The notes beneath the pieces are model-generated. The model was not told the origin of the DNA. It searched no databases and worked only from the letters and a program-made list of their open reading frames with translations. A stretch of DNA of 64,000 bases, taken from the NCBI RefSeq assembly GCF_003058325.1, contig NZ_CP028843.1, positions 5,449,001 to 5,513,000 on the forward strand. Direction: 5' to 3'. Positions within the stretch are counted from its first letter, which is position 1, and each line of letters starts with the position of its first letter. Position numbers and translations under genes: made by a program. This DNA comes from Methylobacterium currus (lineage in GTDB: Bacteria; Pseudomonadota; Alphaproteobacteria; Rhizobiales; Beijerinckiaceae). Below, one piece after another: positions 46,412 to 54,792 of this stretch.

Positions 46412-48999
46412 GCCTCGACGACATGACCTCCGCCGCGATCACTGTGCCGGACTTCGCGCTGGTGGTGCTGATCGGCGCCTCCGGGGCCGGCAAGTCCACC
46501 TTCGCGCGCCGTCACTTCCGGCCGACCGAGATCGTCTCATCGGATGCCTGCCGGGGGATCGTCGCGGACGACGAGACCGATCAGGGCGCTACGCCCGACG
46601 CCTTCGCGCTCCTCAACGCCATCCTCGACCTTCGCCTCAAGAACCGCCGCCTCACCGTCGTGGACGCGACGAATGTCAGGCCGGACGATCGCAGGAAGCT
46701 CGTCGAGGTTGCCCGGCGCTGGCACGCGCTCAGCGTCGCGATCGTGCTGGACTCGGGCGAGGACGTGTGCCGGGCCCGCAATGCCGCCCGGCCCGATCGC
46801 GTCTTCGGCCCGCACGTGATCCGCAACCAGATGGCCTCCTTGCGCCGCGGCCTGCGCGGTCTTCCCCGCGAGGGCTTCCGGCAGGTGCACGCTTTGCGCT
46901 CGGAGGCCGAGATCGCGGCTGTCACCGTGTCCCGGCAGCGGCTCTGGACCGACCGCCGGGACGAGGCGGGGCCCTTCGACATCATCGGCGACGTGCATGG
47001 CTGCGCCGCCGAGTGCGCGGCGCTGCTGGAGCGGCTCGGCTACGCGATCACGCGCGAGAGCCGGGACGGGGAGCCGCGCTACCGCGTGGTGCCGCTGCCC
47101 GGGCGCAAGGCAATCTTCGTCGGCGACGTCGTCGACCGCGGCCCGCGCGTCGCCGACGCGCTGCGCCTCGTGATGGACATGGTCGAGGACGGCCACGCCC
47201 TCTGCGTGATGGGCAACCACGAGGCGAAGGTCGAGAAGTGGCTGAACGGCCGCGACGTGAAGGTCGGCCACGGGCTCCAGGCCAGCATCGACAGCCTGTC
47301 GGCGGAAAGCGAGGCCTTCCGGGCCCGTGCCAGGCGCTTCATCGGCGGGCTGGTCAGCCATTACCTGCTCGATGCGGGCAGGCTGGCCGTCGCGCATGCG
47401 GGAATCAAGGCCGAGATGATGGGCCGCGCCTCGGGGGCGGTCCGCGGCTTCTGCCTGTTCGGGGACACCACGGGCGAGGTCGACGAGTTCGGCCTGCCGG
47501 TGCGCCAGAACTGGGCGGCCGAGTACCGGGGAGACACGAAGGTGGTGTACGGCCACACGCCCGCGATCGAGGCGGCGTGGCTCAACAACACGCTCTGCGT
47601 CGATACCGGCTGCGTGTTCGGCGGCCGGCTCACGGCGTTGCGCTACCCTGAGATGGAGATCGTCTGGGTTCCGGCCGGGCAGGTCTATGCCGAGCCAACG
47701 CGGCCCCTCGCGTCGGCCATCGTCCTGGGCGCGGAGGTCGGCGCGCAGGCCGAGGTGGACGACCTGCTCGATCTCGCCGACGTCTCGGGCAAGCGGATCA
47801 TCACGACGCGGCTCATGCCCTCGGTGACGATCCGGGAGGAGAACACGGCCGCGGCCCTGGAGGTGATGAGCCGGTTCGCGATCGACCCGAAATGGCTGAT
47901 CTACCTGCCGCCGACCATATCGCCTTGCGAGACCGCGAAGGAGGACGGCTACCTGGAGCATCCGCGCGAGGCGCTGGACTTCTATTGCCGGGAGGGCGTG
48001 CGGCAGGTCATGGCCCAGGAGAAGCACATGGGCTCGCGCGCGCTCATCGTCGTCTGCCGCGACGAGGGTGTGGCCCGGCGCCGGTTCGGGGTCGGGGGCG
48101 GAGGCCTCGGGGCGGTCTACACCCGCACCGGGCGCGCCTTCTTCGCCGATGCGCGCCAGCAGGAGGAGGTCCTGGCGCGAACCCGGGACGCGCTCGATTC
48201 CAGCGGGCTGATGGCCGAACTCGATACGGATTGGGTGCTGCTCGACGCCGAGATCATGCCGTGGTCGGCGAAGGCGCAGGCCCTCATCACCGGACAATAC
48301 GCACCGACCCCGGCCGCCGCCCGGATCGGCCTCGGCACTCTCGCCGACGCGCTCCGGCGCGCCCGCGCCCACGGCGCCGATGTCGGGGACCTGCTCTCGC
48401 AGGCGACGGATCGCCTCGGCCGAGCCGAGACATTCGCCTCGGTCATCCGCCGCTACGCCTGGCCGATTACCGGGATCGACGATCTGCGGATCGCACCGTT
48501 CCATCTCCTGGCCAGCGAGGGGCGGGTGCAGAGCGACAGGACGCAGTCCTGGCACATGGGTCATCTCGCGCGGCTGGCGTCCGTCGATCCGCTGTTCCGG
48601 ACGACCGCCACGGTCATGGTCGACCTGGACAGCGCGGCCGAGGTGGAGGCAGCGATCGCCTGGTGGCTGGACCTCACGGCGAGCGGCGGCGAAGGCATGG
48701 TGGTCAAGCCCGCGGATTTCGTCGCGCGCGGCCGCCGCGGGATCACGCAACCCGCGGTAAAATGCCGGGGCCGGGACTACCTGCGCCTGATCTACGGCCC
48801 GGATTACGACACGCCCGAGCACCTCGCGCTGCTGCGTCAGCGGGGGCTCGGGGCGAAGCGCTCCCTGGCCTTCCGCGAATTCGCGCTCGGGCTGGAGGCC
48901 CTGGAGCGGTTCGTGGCGCGGGAGCCGCTGCGGCGCGTCCACGAATGCGTGTTCGGCGTGCTCGCCCTGGAATCGGAGCCGCTCGATCCCCGCCTCTGA
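46408..48999 (+). CDS. pnkp: Pnkp: bacterial polynucleotide kinase-phosphatase-ligase of the RNA repair system
   Basis: An 863-residue three-domain enzyme. The 5'-kinase has P-loop GASGAGKST (23-31). The metallophosphatase, a 2',3'-phosphatase, has DIIGDVHG (191-198), VGDVVDRGP (Asp240, Asp243), MGNHE (268-272) and VVYGHTP. The C-terminal adenylyltransferase/ligase domain has EKHMGSRALIVV with Lys539 as likely AMP-acceptor, GGEGMVVKP and QPAVKCRGRDYLRL. Length matches Clostridium thermocellum Pnkp (870). It heals RNA ends and, with Hen1, seals them. All motifs are present. It is translationally coupled to hen1, and a hairpin begins at the base after its stop. Confidence 0.95.
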   Translation: MSLDDMTSAAITVPDFALVVLIGASGAGKSTFARRHFRPTEIVSSDACRGIVADDETDQGATPDAFALLNAILDLRLKNRRLTVVDATNVRPDDRRKLVEVARRWHALSVAIVLDSGEDVCRARNAARPDRVFGPHVIRNQMASLRRGLRGLPREGFRQVHALRSEAEIAAVTVSRQRLWTDRRDEAGPFDIIGDVHGCAAECAALLERLGYAITRESRDGEPRYRVVPLPGRKAIFVGDVVDRGPRVADALRLVMDMVEDGHALCVMGNHEAKVEKWLNGRDVKVGHGLQASIDSLSAESEAFRARARRFIGGLVSHYLLDAGRLAVAHAGIKAEMMGRASGAVRGFCLFGDTTGEVDEFGLPVRQNWAAEYRGDTKVVYGHTPAIEAAWLNNTLCVDTGCVFGGRLTALRYPEMEIVWVPAGQVYAEPTRPLASAIVLGAEVGAQAEVDDLLDLADVSGKRIITTRLMPSVTIREENTAAALEVMSRFAIDPKWLIYLPPTISPCETAKEDGYLEHPREALDFYCREGVRQVMAQEKHMGSRALIVVCRDEGVARRRFGVGGGGLGAVYTRTGRAFFADARQQEEVLARTRDALDSSGLMAELDTDWVLLDAEIMPWSAKAQALITGQYAPTPAAARIGLGTLADALRRARAHGADVGDLLSQATDRLGRAETFASVIRRYAWPITGIDDLRIAPFHLLASEGRVQSDRTQSWHMGHLARLASVDPLFRTTATVMVDLDSAAEVEAAIAWWLDLTASGGEGMVVKPADFVARGRRGITQPAVKCRGRDYLRLIYGPDYDTPEHLALLRQRGLGAKRSLAFREFALGLEALERFVAREPLRRVHECVFGVLALESEPLDPRL

Positions 49000-49043
49000 T
49001 ACCGCCACGCCTTCGAACGAGTCCGTTCGAAGGCGTGGCGGTA
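49000..49043. repeat. REP-like hairpin, right copy (directly after pnkp)
   Basis: TACCGCCACGCCTTCGAACG and its exact complement pair around loop AGTC: a 20-bp perfect stem starting one base after the pnkp stop. No T-tract follows. It may protect the transcript 3' end or mark a dispersed repeat; the core matches the left copy at 44131-44158. Confidence 0.9.
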
Positions 49044-49143
49044 TGACACCGACAAACGCGTCATGCGCTCTAATGCCAACCGCCTGCGATCCAACAGAAA
49101 TTTGACGCGCGCAGTGTTCCTTTCGAACGCGTCAGTGCCCTAG

Positions 49144-50488
49144 CAGGCTGCTGAAAAAGGGGCTTGTCGCTTTGATGCCTGGCTTGGCGCCGTTTGGTTT
49201 GCTGGTTTTCGCCTTGCACCGGCGTTGCGGTGGCTCGTCGTGCCGGGCTCAACCGCTGCGCTGGGGCAGGGTTCGGCTGCGTTGAGCAAGAGGCGGCACC
49301 GTTCTGTCGTCAGGCGGTCGCTTACGCTCCGAGGAGTTTTGGCAGCCGCACGAGGTTGAAGGCTGCGGCTGTGAAGGTGAAGGCCATGTCGATCCGCTCC
49401 CGCCCGCGGACCCGGATGCGGCCGATCAGGCCGATCTCCTTGCTCCAGCCGAAGCTTTCCTCGATCCGCTTGCGGATCGTCTGGCTGATCGCATAGCCGG
49501 GCTGGCGTGTGGTGCGTCCGTCGATGGCGGAGCGGCGTCCCGCCGTGTTGCAGGCCACGTGCGGCGTCACCGCCATGGCGCGCAGTTCGTTCACGAAGTC
49601 CGCGGCGTCGTAACCTTTGTCGGCGCCCAGGGTGACGCGGGTGGGACGGTTGGCCCGTTTCTCGATCATCGCCAGGGCCGCGACGCGCTCGGCCTGCCCC
49701 GTCGCCTGGGTCACGCAGCCATCGACGATCAGCCCATTGCGGTTCTCCATGAGCGCATGACCCATGAAGCAGAGCTTGGCTTCCTTGCCCTGACCCTTGC
49801 GGTAGAGCCGCGCCTGGGGGTCAGTGCTGCTCTGATGAGTGTCGTTGGACAGGCTCTTGCCGCGAAAGTCGACGTCGGGATTGCGCCCGCCTGCCGGGGG
49901 ATCAGGCGGGTCGGAGGGCGCAATGTCCTTGGGCTTGAGGCTCTTCATCGAGGCCCAAGCCTGGATCAAGGTGCCATCGACGGTGAAATGATCCTGCGAC
50001 AGCAGCCGCTTGACGCGCGGGATCGCCAGCACGGCGCTCAGGAAGGCGGCGGCCACGCTGCCGCCCAGCAGCCGATCGCGGTTCTTGGAGAAGGTGGAGG
50101 CATCCCAGACGGGATCGTCGATGCCGAGGCCGACGAACCAGCGGAACAGCAGGTCGAAGTCGAGGCGCTCCATCAACTGTCGCTCGGAGCGCACGGAGTA
50201 GAATGCCTGGAGCAGCATGGCGCGCAGGAGTTGCTCGGGTGGGATCGAGGGGCGGCCAATCTGCGAGTAGATCTCCGAGAACTGCCCGTCGAGCGTCGTG
50301 AGCGCCTCGTCGACCAAAGTTCGGATCGTTCTCAGGGGATGGTCAGGCCGAATGCGGCGCTCGAGATCCACGTAGGAGAACAGCGAGCTGCTTCGGAGAT
50401 CCTGACCACGCACTGAAAACTCTCCCGATGATCCCAGAAGAGTGAATCACGCTTCTGCCGACAGGCGAAGCCCTTTTTCAGCAGCCTG
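49144..50488 (-). mobile_element. IS5-family insertion sequence, apparently complete (1345 bp)
   Basis: Ends are CAGGCTGCTGAAAAAGGG on the left and the exact inverse CCCTTTTTCAGCAGCCTG on the right. CTAG is repeated at 49140-49143 and 50489-50492 as a 4-bp target duplication, as expected of the IS5 group. One intact transposase gene is inside. Confidence 0.93.
49322..50413 (-). CDS. IS5-family transposase
   Basis: A 363-residue DDE transposase. RRIRPDHPLRTIRTLVDEAL and FYSVRSERQLMERLDFDLLF are the N-terminal family blocks. Catalytic residues: Asp in FTVDGTLIQAWAS, Asp in TLGADKGYDAADF and Glu in RKRIEESFGWSKEIG. The frame is complete with no stops, so it may be active. Confidence 0.95.
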   Translation of the reverse strand: MRGQDLRSSSLFSYVDLERRIRPDHPLRTIRTLVDEALTTLDGQFSEIYSQIGRPSIPPEQLLRAMLLQAFYSVRSERQLMERLDFDLLFRWFVGLGIDDPVWDASTFSKNRDRLLGGSVAAAFLSAVLAIPRVKRLLSQDHFTVDGTLIQAWASMKSLKPKDIAPSDPPDPPAGGRNPDVDFRGKSLSNDTHQSSTDPQARLYRKGQGKEAKLCFMGHALMENRNGLIVDGCVTQATGQAERVAALAMIEKRANRPTRVTLGADKGYDAADFVNELRAMAVTPHVACNTAGRRSAIDGRTTRQPGYAISQTIRKRIEESFGWSKEIGLIGRIRVRGRERIDMAFTFTAAAFNLVRLPKLLGA

Positions 50489-50708
50489 CTAGGTCTCCGG
50501 AGCCAGGGGGACACCGATCACCAGGGCGAATCTCAACCCTGTCGAATCCGCTGGCGTGGCTGGCCGTTGTGCTGGCTTGGCTGTCTGCTCACCCCACCCG
50601 GCGGATCGACGAACGCCTACCCTGGAACTGGGCTCTGCTTGGCAGAACCGGAGTGCCGCATGACCTCACGCCCACGCCACGATTCCAGGCGCGGCTCTCA
50701 CCGAATGT

Positions 50709-52211
50709 TCACGGTGCAGCGAGCGCAATCTGGAGAAGAGCAACCGCGTGCGGGGGCATCTCAAGGCTGATCGTCGCATCATCGAGTGAGACGGACTTGC
50801 GCTCCCACGCGACAATCGTGGCGAATGGCGATGTAGGCGCAAGCACCTGCGCTGACGCCGCCTTCGGACTGCTGACCCCGCAGGTGACGCGAACGTTCGC
50901 GGACGCGTCCGGACTCCGATTGACGAGAGACAGCGTCAGGCGCCGTTCGTCACGAATGGCGAGGGCCGTCATCTGTGGGACGGCGGGCCGGGCAGCGACG
51001 TAGCCGACCCGCGGCGTCGGGAACGAGGGCGTTTCGACAGAAGCGGGGATGAGGTTTCCCCTGAGGGCCGTGCCGAAGGCGGCGAGGAGGATTGCCACCG
51101 GTCGCGGCTGTCCGTCCTGAGCGAGAGCGCCGAAATGCCAGTTGCCCGACAACGACCAGTGGTTGGCGACCATGACATCGCTGTGTTGCACGAACACCCG
51201 CAGCAGATCCGCCGCGAACAGCGCACCCGCCGCGGTCGCGATCTGGCCATCGCTGCGCCCGCCTATGCTGAAAAGGGCGCTCCACTCCGTGACGGCAATC
51301 GGCAACGTGCGCCCGAGCAGTGCGCTGACCTGCGCGCGCGTCGCTGCGATGCCGTCGGCGATCTGCTCGGGCGCCGCCATCAGTGCGAGGTAGAGGTCCT
51401 TGTCAGCGTAGGAGCGATCAACCGCGAATGGGGCGTAGGCCTCGTGTGTTGAGACGAAATCGAATTTCTCGCGTAAACCGCGCAGGACTTTCTGATTGAA
51501 TCCAGGAAAAGGCGTCGCCGGAAGCCCACCGATCTGGTCAGCCCGCAAGGGAATGCCGAGCTTGAGGCCCGGAGCCGCTCCTCGCATCGCTGCAATGATC
51601 GGGTCGGCACGCCGGACATATTCATCAGGTCCGAGTGCGATCGCGCGCTGCTTGTCCTCGCGCAGATAGGGCTCGTTCCCGATCTCCCACCAATCGGCAG
51701 GAGGGATGCCGCGCTGTTGCGCGGCCTTGGTCACGTAGCGCACCCAGTCGGCTGCGTCATCAGGGGTGCCGGTCGCAACGTTGACGGTGATCAGAGGGCG
51801 GGCGCCAAGGCGCGCGCAGAGATCGAGGAACTCGTCCGTGCCGAACTCGATCGTCTGCGTGGCACCGCTGAAGAAGTGCGTACCTGCCCCCCGGGACCGG
51901 CCGACACCGTTGCGCCATGGATAAAGGTCGCTCAGCGAACCGCCGGGATAGCGCAGAACGGTCGGACCAATGCGCCGCGCCGCCTCATCCATGCTTGGCT
52001 TAGGATGGCGGGCGCCGTCGATCATTTCGTCGCCGCGATCCACCCACTGCACGTTGCTGCCGAGGACGGCGCGATTAACCGGACGTCCCGAGGCGGAGGC
52101 GTCGATGGTGACGCGCGCCTCGTAGGCAGCGCGCGCTGGACGACTGTGAAGCGTCGTGCCGAACGCAACGGTCGTGTACAGGACAGCACGACGCGAGATC
52201 GAGGGTGTCAC
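50709..52211 (-). CDS. Exported clan GH-A glycoside hydrolase (GH39/51-like)
   Basis: A 500-residue protein with a signal peptide that includes a twin Arg (SRRAVLYTTVAFGTTL, cleavage near ARA at residue 27). VTIDASASGRPVNRAVLGSN and VLRYPGGSLSDLYPWRNGVG resemble arabinofuranosidase-type folds. Glu180 in WWEIGNEPYL fits the acid/base and Glu309 in IAVTEWSAL the nucleophile. A beta-sandwich domain follows from about 400. I chose GTG 52211 because AGGAG lies seven bases before it. In the EPS locus it may trim or turn over the polymer; substrate unknown. Confidence 0.8.
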   Translation of the reverse strand: MTPSISRRAVLYTTVAFGTTLHSRPARAAYEARVTIDASASGRPVNRAVLGSNVQWVDRGDEMIDGARHPKPSMDEAARRIGPTVLRYPGGSLSDLYPWRNGVGRSRGAGTHFFSGATQTIEFGTDEFLDLCARLGARPLITVNVATGTPDDAADWVRYVTKAAQQRGIPPADWWEIGNEPYLREDKQRAIALGPDEYVRRADPIIAAMRGAAPGLKLGIPLRADQIGGLPATPFPGFNQKVLRGLREKFDFVSTHEAYAPFAVDRSYADKDLYLALMAAPEQIADGIAATRAQVSALLGRTLPIAVTEWSALFSIGGRSDGQIATAAGALFAADLLRVFVQHSDVMVANHWSLSGNWHFGALAQDGQPRPVAILLAAFGTALRGNLIPASVETPSFPTPRVGYVAARPAVPQMTALAIRDERRLTLSLVNRSPDASANVRVTCGVSSPKAASAQVLAPTSPFATIVAWERKSVSLDDATISLEMPPHAVALLQIALAAP

Positions 52212-52236
52212 GCGAAGACTCCTGATGATGACGCTA

Positions 52237-52290
52237 GAGCATCTTCCGACGACGTGGATACCGGTTCGTCGAAGAAGATGCGGCAAAATC
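52237..52290. repeat. Dispersed imperfect palindromic repeat, copy 2
   Basis: GAGCATCTTCCGACGACG, TGGATACCGG, TTCGTCGAAGAAGATGC, then GGCAAAATC. It matches copy 1 at 34183-34236 at nearly every position, with paired changes in the arms (TTTT/AAAA to TCTT/AAGA), so the stem is conserved. It lies between the methyltransferase stop and the glycosidase start. Confidence 0.75.
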
Positions 52291-52310
52291 AAAGACCTGG
52301 AGCACTGCCC

Positions 52311-53144
52311 TTAATGGGTCCGTGTAATGAGTGCCATGACCCACGGATTGAAACCTGTACCAAGGAGCGCGCGTGGGAGATGGCGCACATAGGCGCGCGC
52401 GAGGCCACGCAGCGCGGCCGGCGCACGCGAAAACTCCAGAAATCCCGCAACGCTCCTCGCTTCGATCGTGCAGGGCAGCCCGTCGAGGTATCGCCGCACG
52501 TCGCCATAGGCCCAGAGAAAGTTGTCGCCCCAGATCCGGTGGACCGTCACGCCGAGGCGACGCGTGAGCCAGAGCTCCCAGGCTGCGGCTCGACTGTCGG
52601 GCCCGTGCGCGACGTCGAGCAGGAAACCTCGATTCGGGCCGCCGACCAGCATGCGGCCGCCGGGCCGCAGGACCCGGAAGATCTCGCGCAGCCAATCGCG
52701 CCTGGCCGTGTGCCAATTCGGTCGCCGATCGGCGTGACCATCGGTCGTCCCGACATGCTCGATCACGCCGAATGTAAACGCAAAGTCGATCGAACCGTCG
52801 ACGAACGGCAGTGCGAAGCGATCTGGGTCGACAAGGAAGAACCGGTCGGGACTCCGTCCCGCCGAGGCCCAACGCCGTTCAAGACCCGGCAGATCGACGC
52901 CGTAGCTCTGGTAGCCCTCCTCTTCAAGCGCTGTGGCCATTCCACCCATGCCGCAGCCTACGTCGAGCAGTGTTCGTGCGGGGGCCTCGCGAATGATGGG
53001 CAAGAGGAAGCCCCTGGCCTTGCCGGGTTGGAAGATCTCCTGCGCATCAGCGTAGTCCTCGGTCGTGACGTCACTGCGCACGGTGCCCGTTGGCAGAATA
53101 CCCTTGTAGCCGCTCAATTCCGCGGTGAAAGGTTTGGTCAGCAT
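52311..53144 (-). CDS. SAM-dependent methyltransferase (class I) in the EPS locus
   Basis: A 277-residue protein. TLLDVGCGMGGMATALEEEG is SAM motif I, YGVDLPGLERR the next strand, FAFTFGVIEHVGTTDG motif II and LRPGGRMLVGGPNRGF the later loop. ATG 53144 follows GGGGGA; an upstream in-frame start at 53195 has no such site. It probably methylates an EPS sugar, inferred from context. The glycosidase gene follows in the same direction after a 99-base gap. Confidence 0.82.
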   Translation of the reverse strand: MLTKPFTAELSGYKGILPTGTVRSDVTTEDYADAQEIFQPGKARGFLLPIIREAPARTLLDVGCGMGGMATALEEEGYQSYGVDLPGLERRWASAGRSPDRFFLVDPDRFALPFVDGSIDFAFTFGVIEHVGTTDGHADRRPNWHTARRDWLREIFRVLRPGGRMLVGGPNRGFLLDVAHGPDSRAAAWELWLTRRLGVTVHRIWGDNFLWAYGDVRRYLDGLPCTIEARSVAGFLEFSRAPAALRGLARAYVRHLPRALLGTGFNPWVMALITRTH

Positions 53145-53233
53145 CGGCAATCCCCCGGAGTGACGGCGGCATGCGAGGTGCGCTATAGTGCGCATTAGGT
53201 TGCTCGCTACATCTCATCTCATGAGCCGAGCCG

Positions 53234-53854
53234 ATGAATCAATTACCAACAAATGTGAATCTTGCCTCGGCCGAAGAGCGTCATGGCGGGATCTTAAGCT
53301 TGATCGCCTCGGACGTCATCCGGTACGCGCAGCAGGCGCAGGCATTCCAGGGACATAAGCCCGGTCTGCTGAGGCAAACAAGCATTCTGTTGACACCTTC
53401 TCTGATCTGCTGCGCACTTTACCGCCTGGCCCACGCCTTGCACACGAGAGGCTCCATCCGCCTGGGCCGAGCTGTGGCCCGCGCGAACCTCGTTTTCAGC
53501 AGGGCCCTCATCGAGCCGTCCGCGCGGATAGGACCCGGCCTCTACGTGCCGCATCCGCCAGGGATCGTCTTCCGCGGCAGTGCCGGCCGAAACCTGACTC
53601 TGTACACCAAGGCAATCGTGGGGCCGCTGGGGGCGCCCGCCTTCGGCGCTGCGCTCGACATCTGCCCGCGCCTTGGCGACGATGTCACGCTCGGTGTGAA
53701 CGTCGTCGTTGCTGGGCGAGTCGTGGTCGGCAGTCGCGTGCAAATGGGACCGGGCGTGACGATACTCCGCTCGGTTCCCTCTGATGTCGCAATCATTGCA
53801 CCTTACATGCACGCTCGTGGGGCCAGAAGCGCCGCGATGAGGGTGGCACCGTGA
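53234..53854 (+). CDS. Serine acetyltransferase-like (hexapeptide) enzyme in the EPS locus
   Basis: A 206-residue protein. An amphipathic helical N-terminus (LLTPSLICCALYRLAHALHT) precedes a hexapeptide beta-helix: ALIEPSARIGPGLYVPHPPG, LGDDVTLGVNVVVAGRVVVG and SRVQMGPGVTI. It resembles the enzyme at 38392 in design but not closely in sequence. Likely an O-acetyltransferase for the polysaccharide. The following glycosyltransferase starts within its stop codon (GTGA), so they are co-translated. Confidence 0.82.
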   Translation: MNQLPTNVNLASAEERHGGILSLIASDVIRYAQQAQAFQGHKPGLLRQTSILLTPSLICCALYRLAHALHTRGSIRLGRAVARANLVFSRALIEPSARIGPGLYVPHPPGIVFRGSAGRNLTLYTKAIVGPLGAPAFGAALDICPRLGDDVTLGVNVVVAGRVVVGSRVQMGPGVTILRSVPSDVAIIAPYMHARGARSAAMRVAP

Positions 53855-54792
53855 CGGCTCCTGTCCTGACGGTCATCATCGTCTCTTGGCGGGTATGTGA
53901 TCTCCTGCGGGACTGCCTCGCCTCGCTTTTCAGCGAAACCGATCTCGGCGACGGGGCGCTGGACGTCATCGTGGTCGACAACGCTTCAGGTGACGGCACG
54001 ATCGAGATGGTGCGATCGGAATTCCCGAGCGTCCGCCTCATCGCATCCGGCAAGAACCTGGGATTTGGGCGCGCGAACACGCTCGCCTTCGAAGAGACGA
54101 ACGCTCCTTTCGTGCTCCTGCTCAACCCCGACACGCTCATCCAAGACCGAGCGGTCGAGCGCCTCCTCGCGCATCTGCGTGCGCGGCCCGACGTTGCTGC
54201 CGCGGGCTGCCGCCTCTGCAACGCGGACGGATCGCTGCAGCGGTGGACTGGGGGGCGATTTCCTACGCTCGGTAGCGTTGCCGCCCATTACTTGTTCCCA
54301 GCCTCGCTCCTCGCTTGGACTGGGCGCGACAGCTCGATCTACCTCACCCGCGATGTCGCCGAGGACATCGACGTCGACTGGGTGACCGGCGCCTGCCTCA
54401 TGCTTCGGCGCGAGCGCGTGCCTCCGCCCCTCTTCGACCCGGTCTACTGGATGTATGGCGAAGATATCGATCTCTGTCATCGCATCCGTGCGGCCGGGGG
54501 ACGCGTCATCTATACGCCTATTGCCACCGTGACCCACTTCCAAGGCGCCAGTATGAAGCAGCAATCCGGCGAGGTGCTTTTGACATCGCTCAAGGGGATG
54601 CGGACGTTCTACGCGCACAGGGCGGGACGACTGCGAACATATCTGTTCGACACATTGACCGTGACTGGTTTTGCGCTGCGCTGGGCAATTTATCGTTGCG
54701 CCGTTCTTGTGCGTCGCGACCCGCGACTCAACGAGCGTGCTCGCTCAAGCGCCCACAATGTCCGCCTCGCGCTCAGGCTCATGATGACCTGA
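53851..54792 (+). CDS. Glycosyltransferase family 2 (rhamnosyltransferase-like)
   Basis: A 313-residue GT-A enzyme. LTVIIVSWRVCDLLRDCLAS opens the fold; VIVVDNASGDGTIEMV and GKNLGFGRANTLAFEE bind the nucleotide sugar. LLLNPDTL carries the DxD-equivalent Asp. VDWVTGACLMLRRE and YWMYGEDIDLCHRIRAAGGR are the acceptor-side motifs seen in dTDP-rhamnose transferases. A C-terminal helix region may touch the membrane. Its end overlaps the convergent GT4 gene by 14 bases. Confidence 0.88.
   Translation: MTAPVLTVIIVSWRVCDLLRDCLASLFSETDLGDGALDVIVVDNASGDGTIEMVRSEFPSVRLIASGKNLGFGRANTLAFEETNAPFVLLLNPDTLIQDRAVERLLAHLRARPDVAAAGCRLCNADGSLQRWTGGRFPTLGSVAAHYLFPASLLAWTGRDSSIYLTRDVAEDIDVDWVTGACLMLRRERVPPPLFDPVYWMYGEDIDLCHRIRAAGGRVIYTPIATVTHFQGASMKQQSGEVLLTSLKGMRTFYAHRAGRLRTYLFDTLTVTGFALRWAIYRCAVLVRRDPRLNERARSSAHNVRLALRLMMT

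Noticed and set aside
46537..49008. An 823-codon minus-strand frame opposite pnkp
   Set aside because: Pnkp on the plus strand has every catalytic motif; the opposite frame has none.
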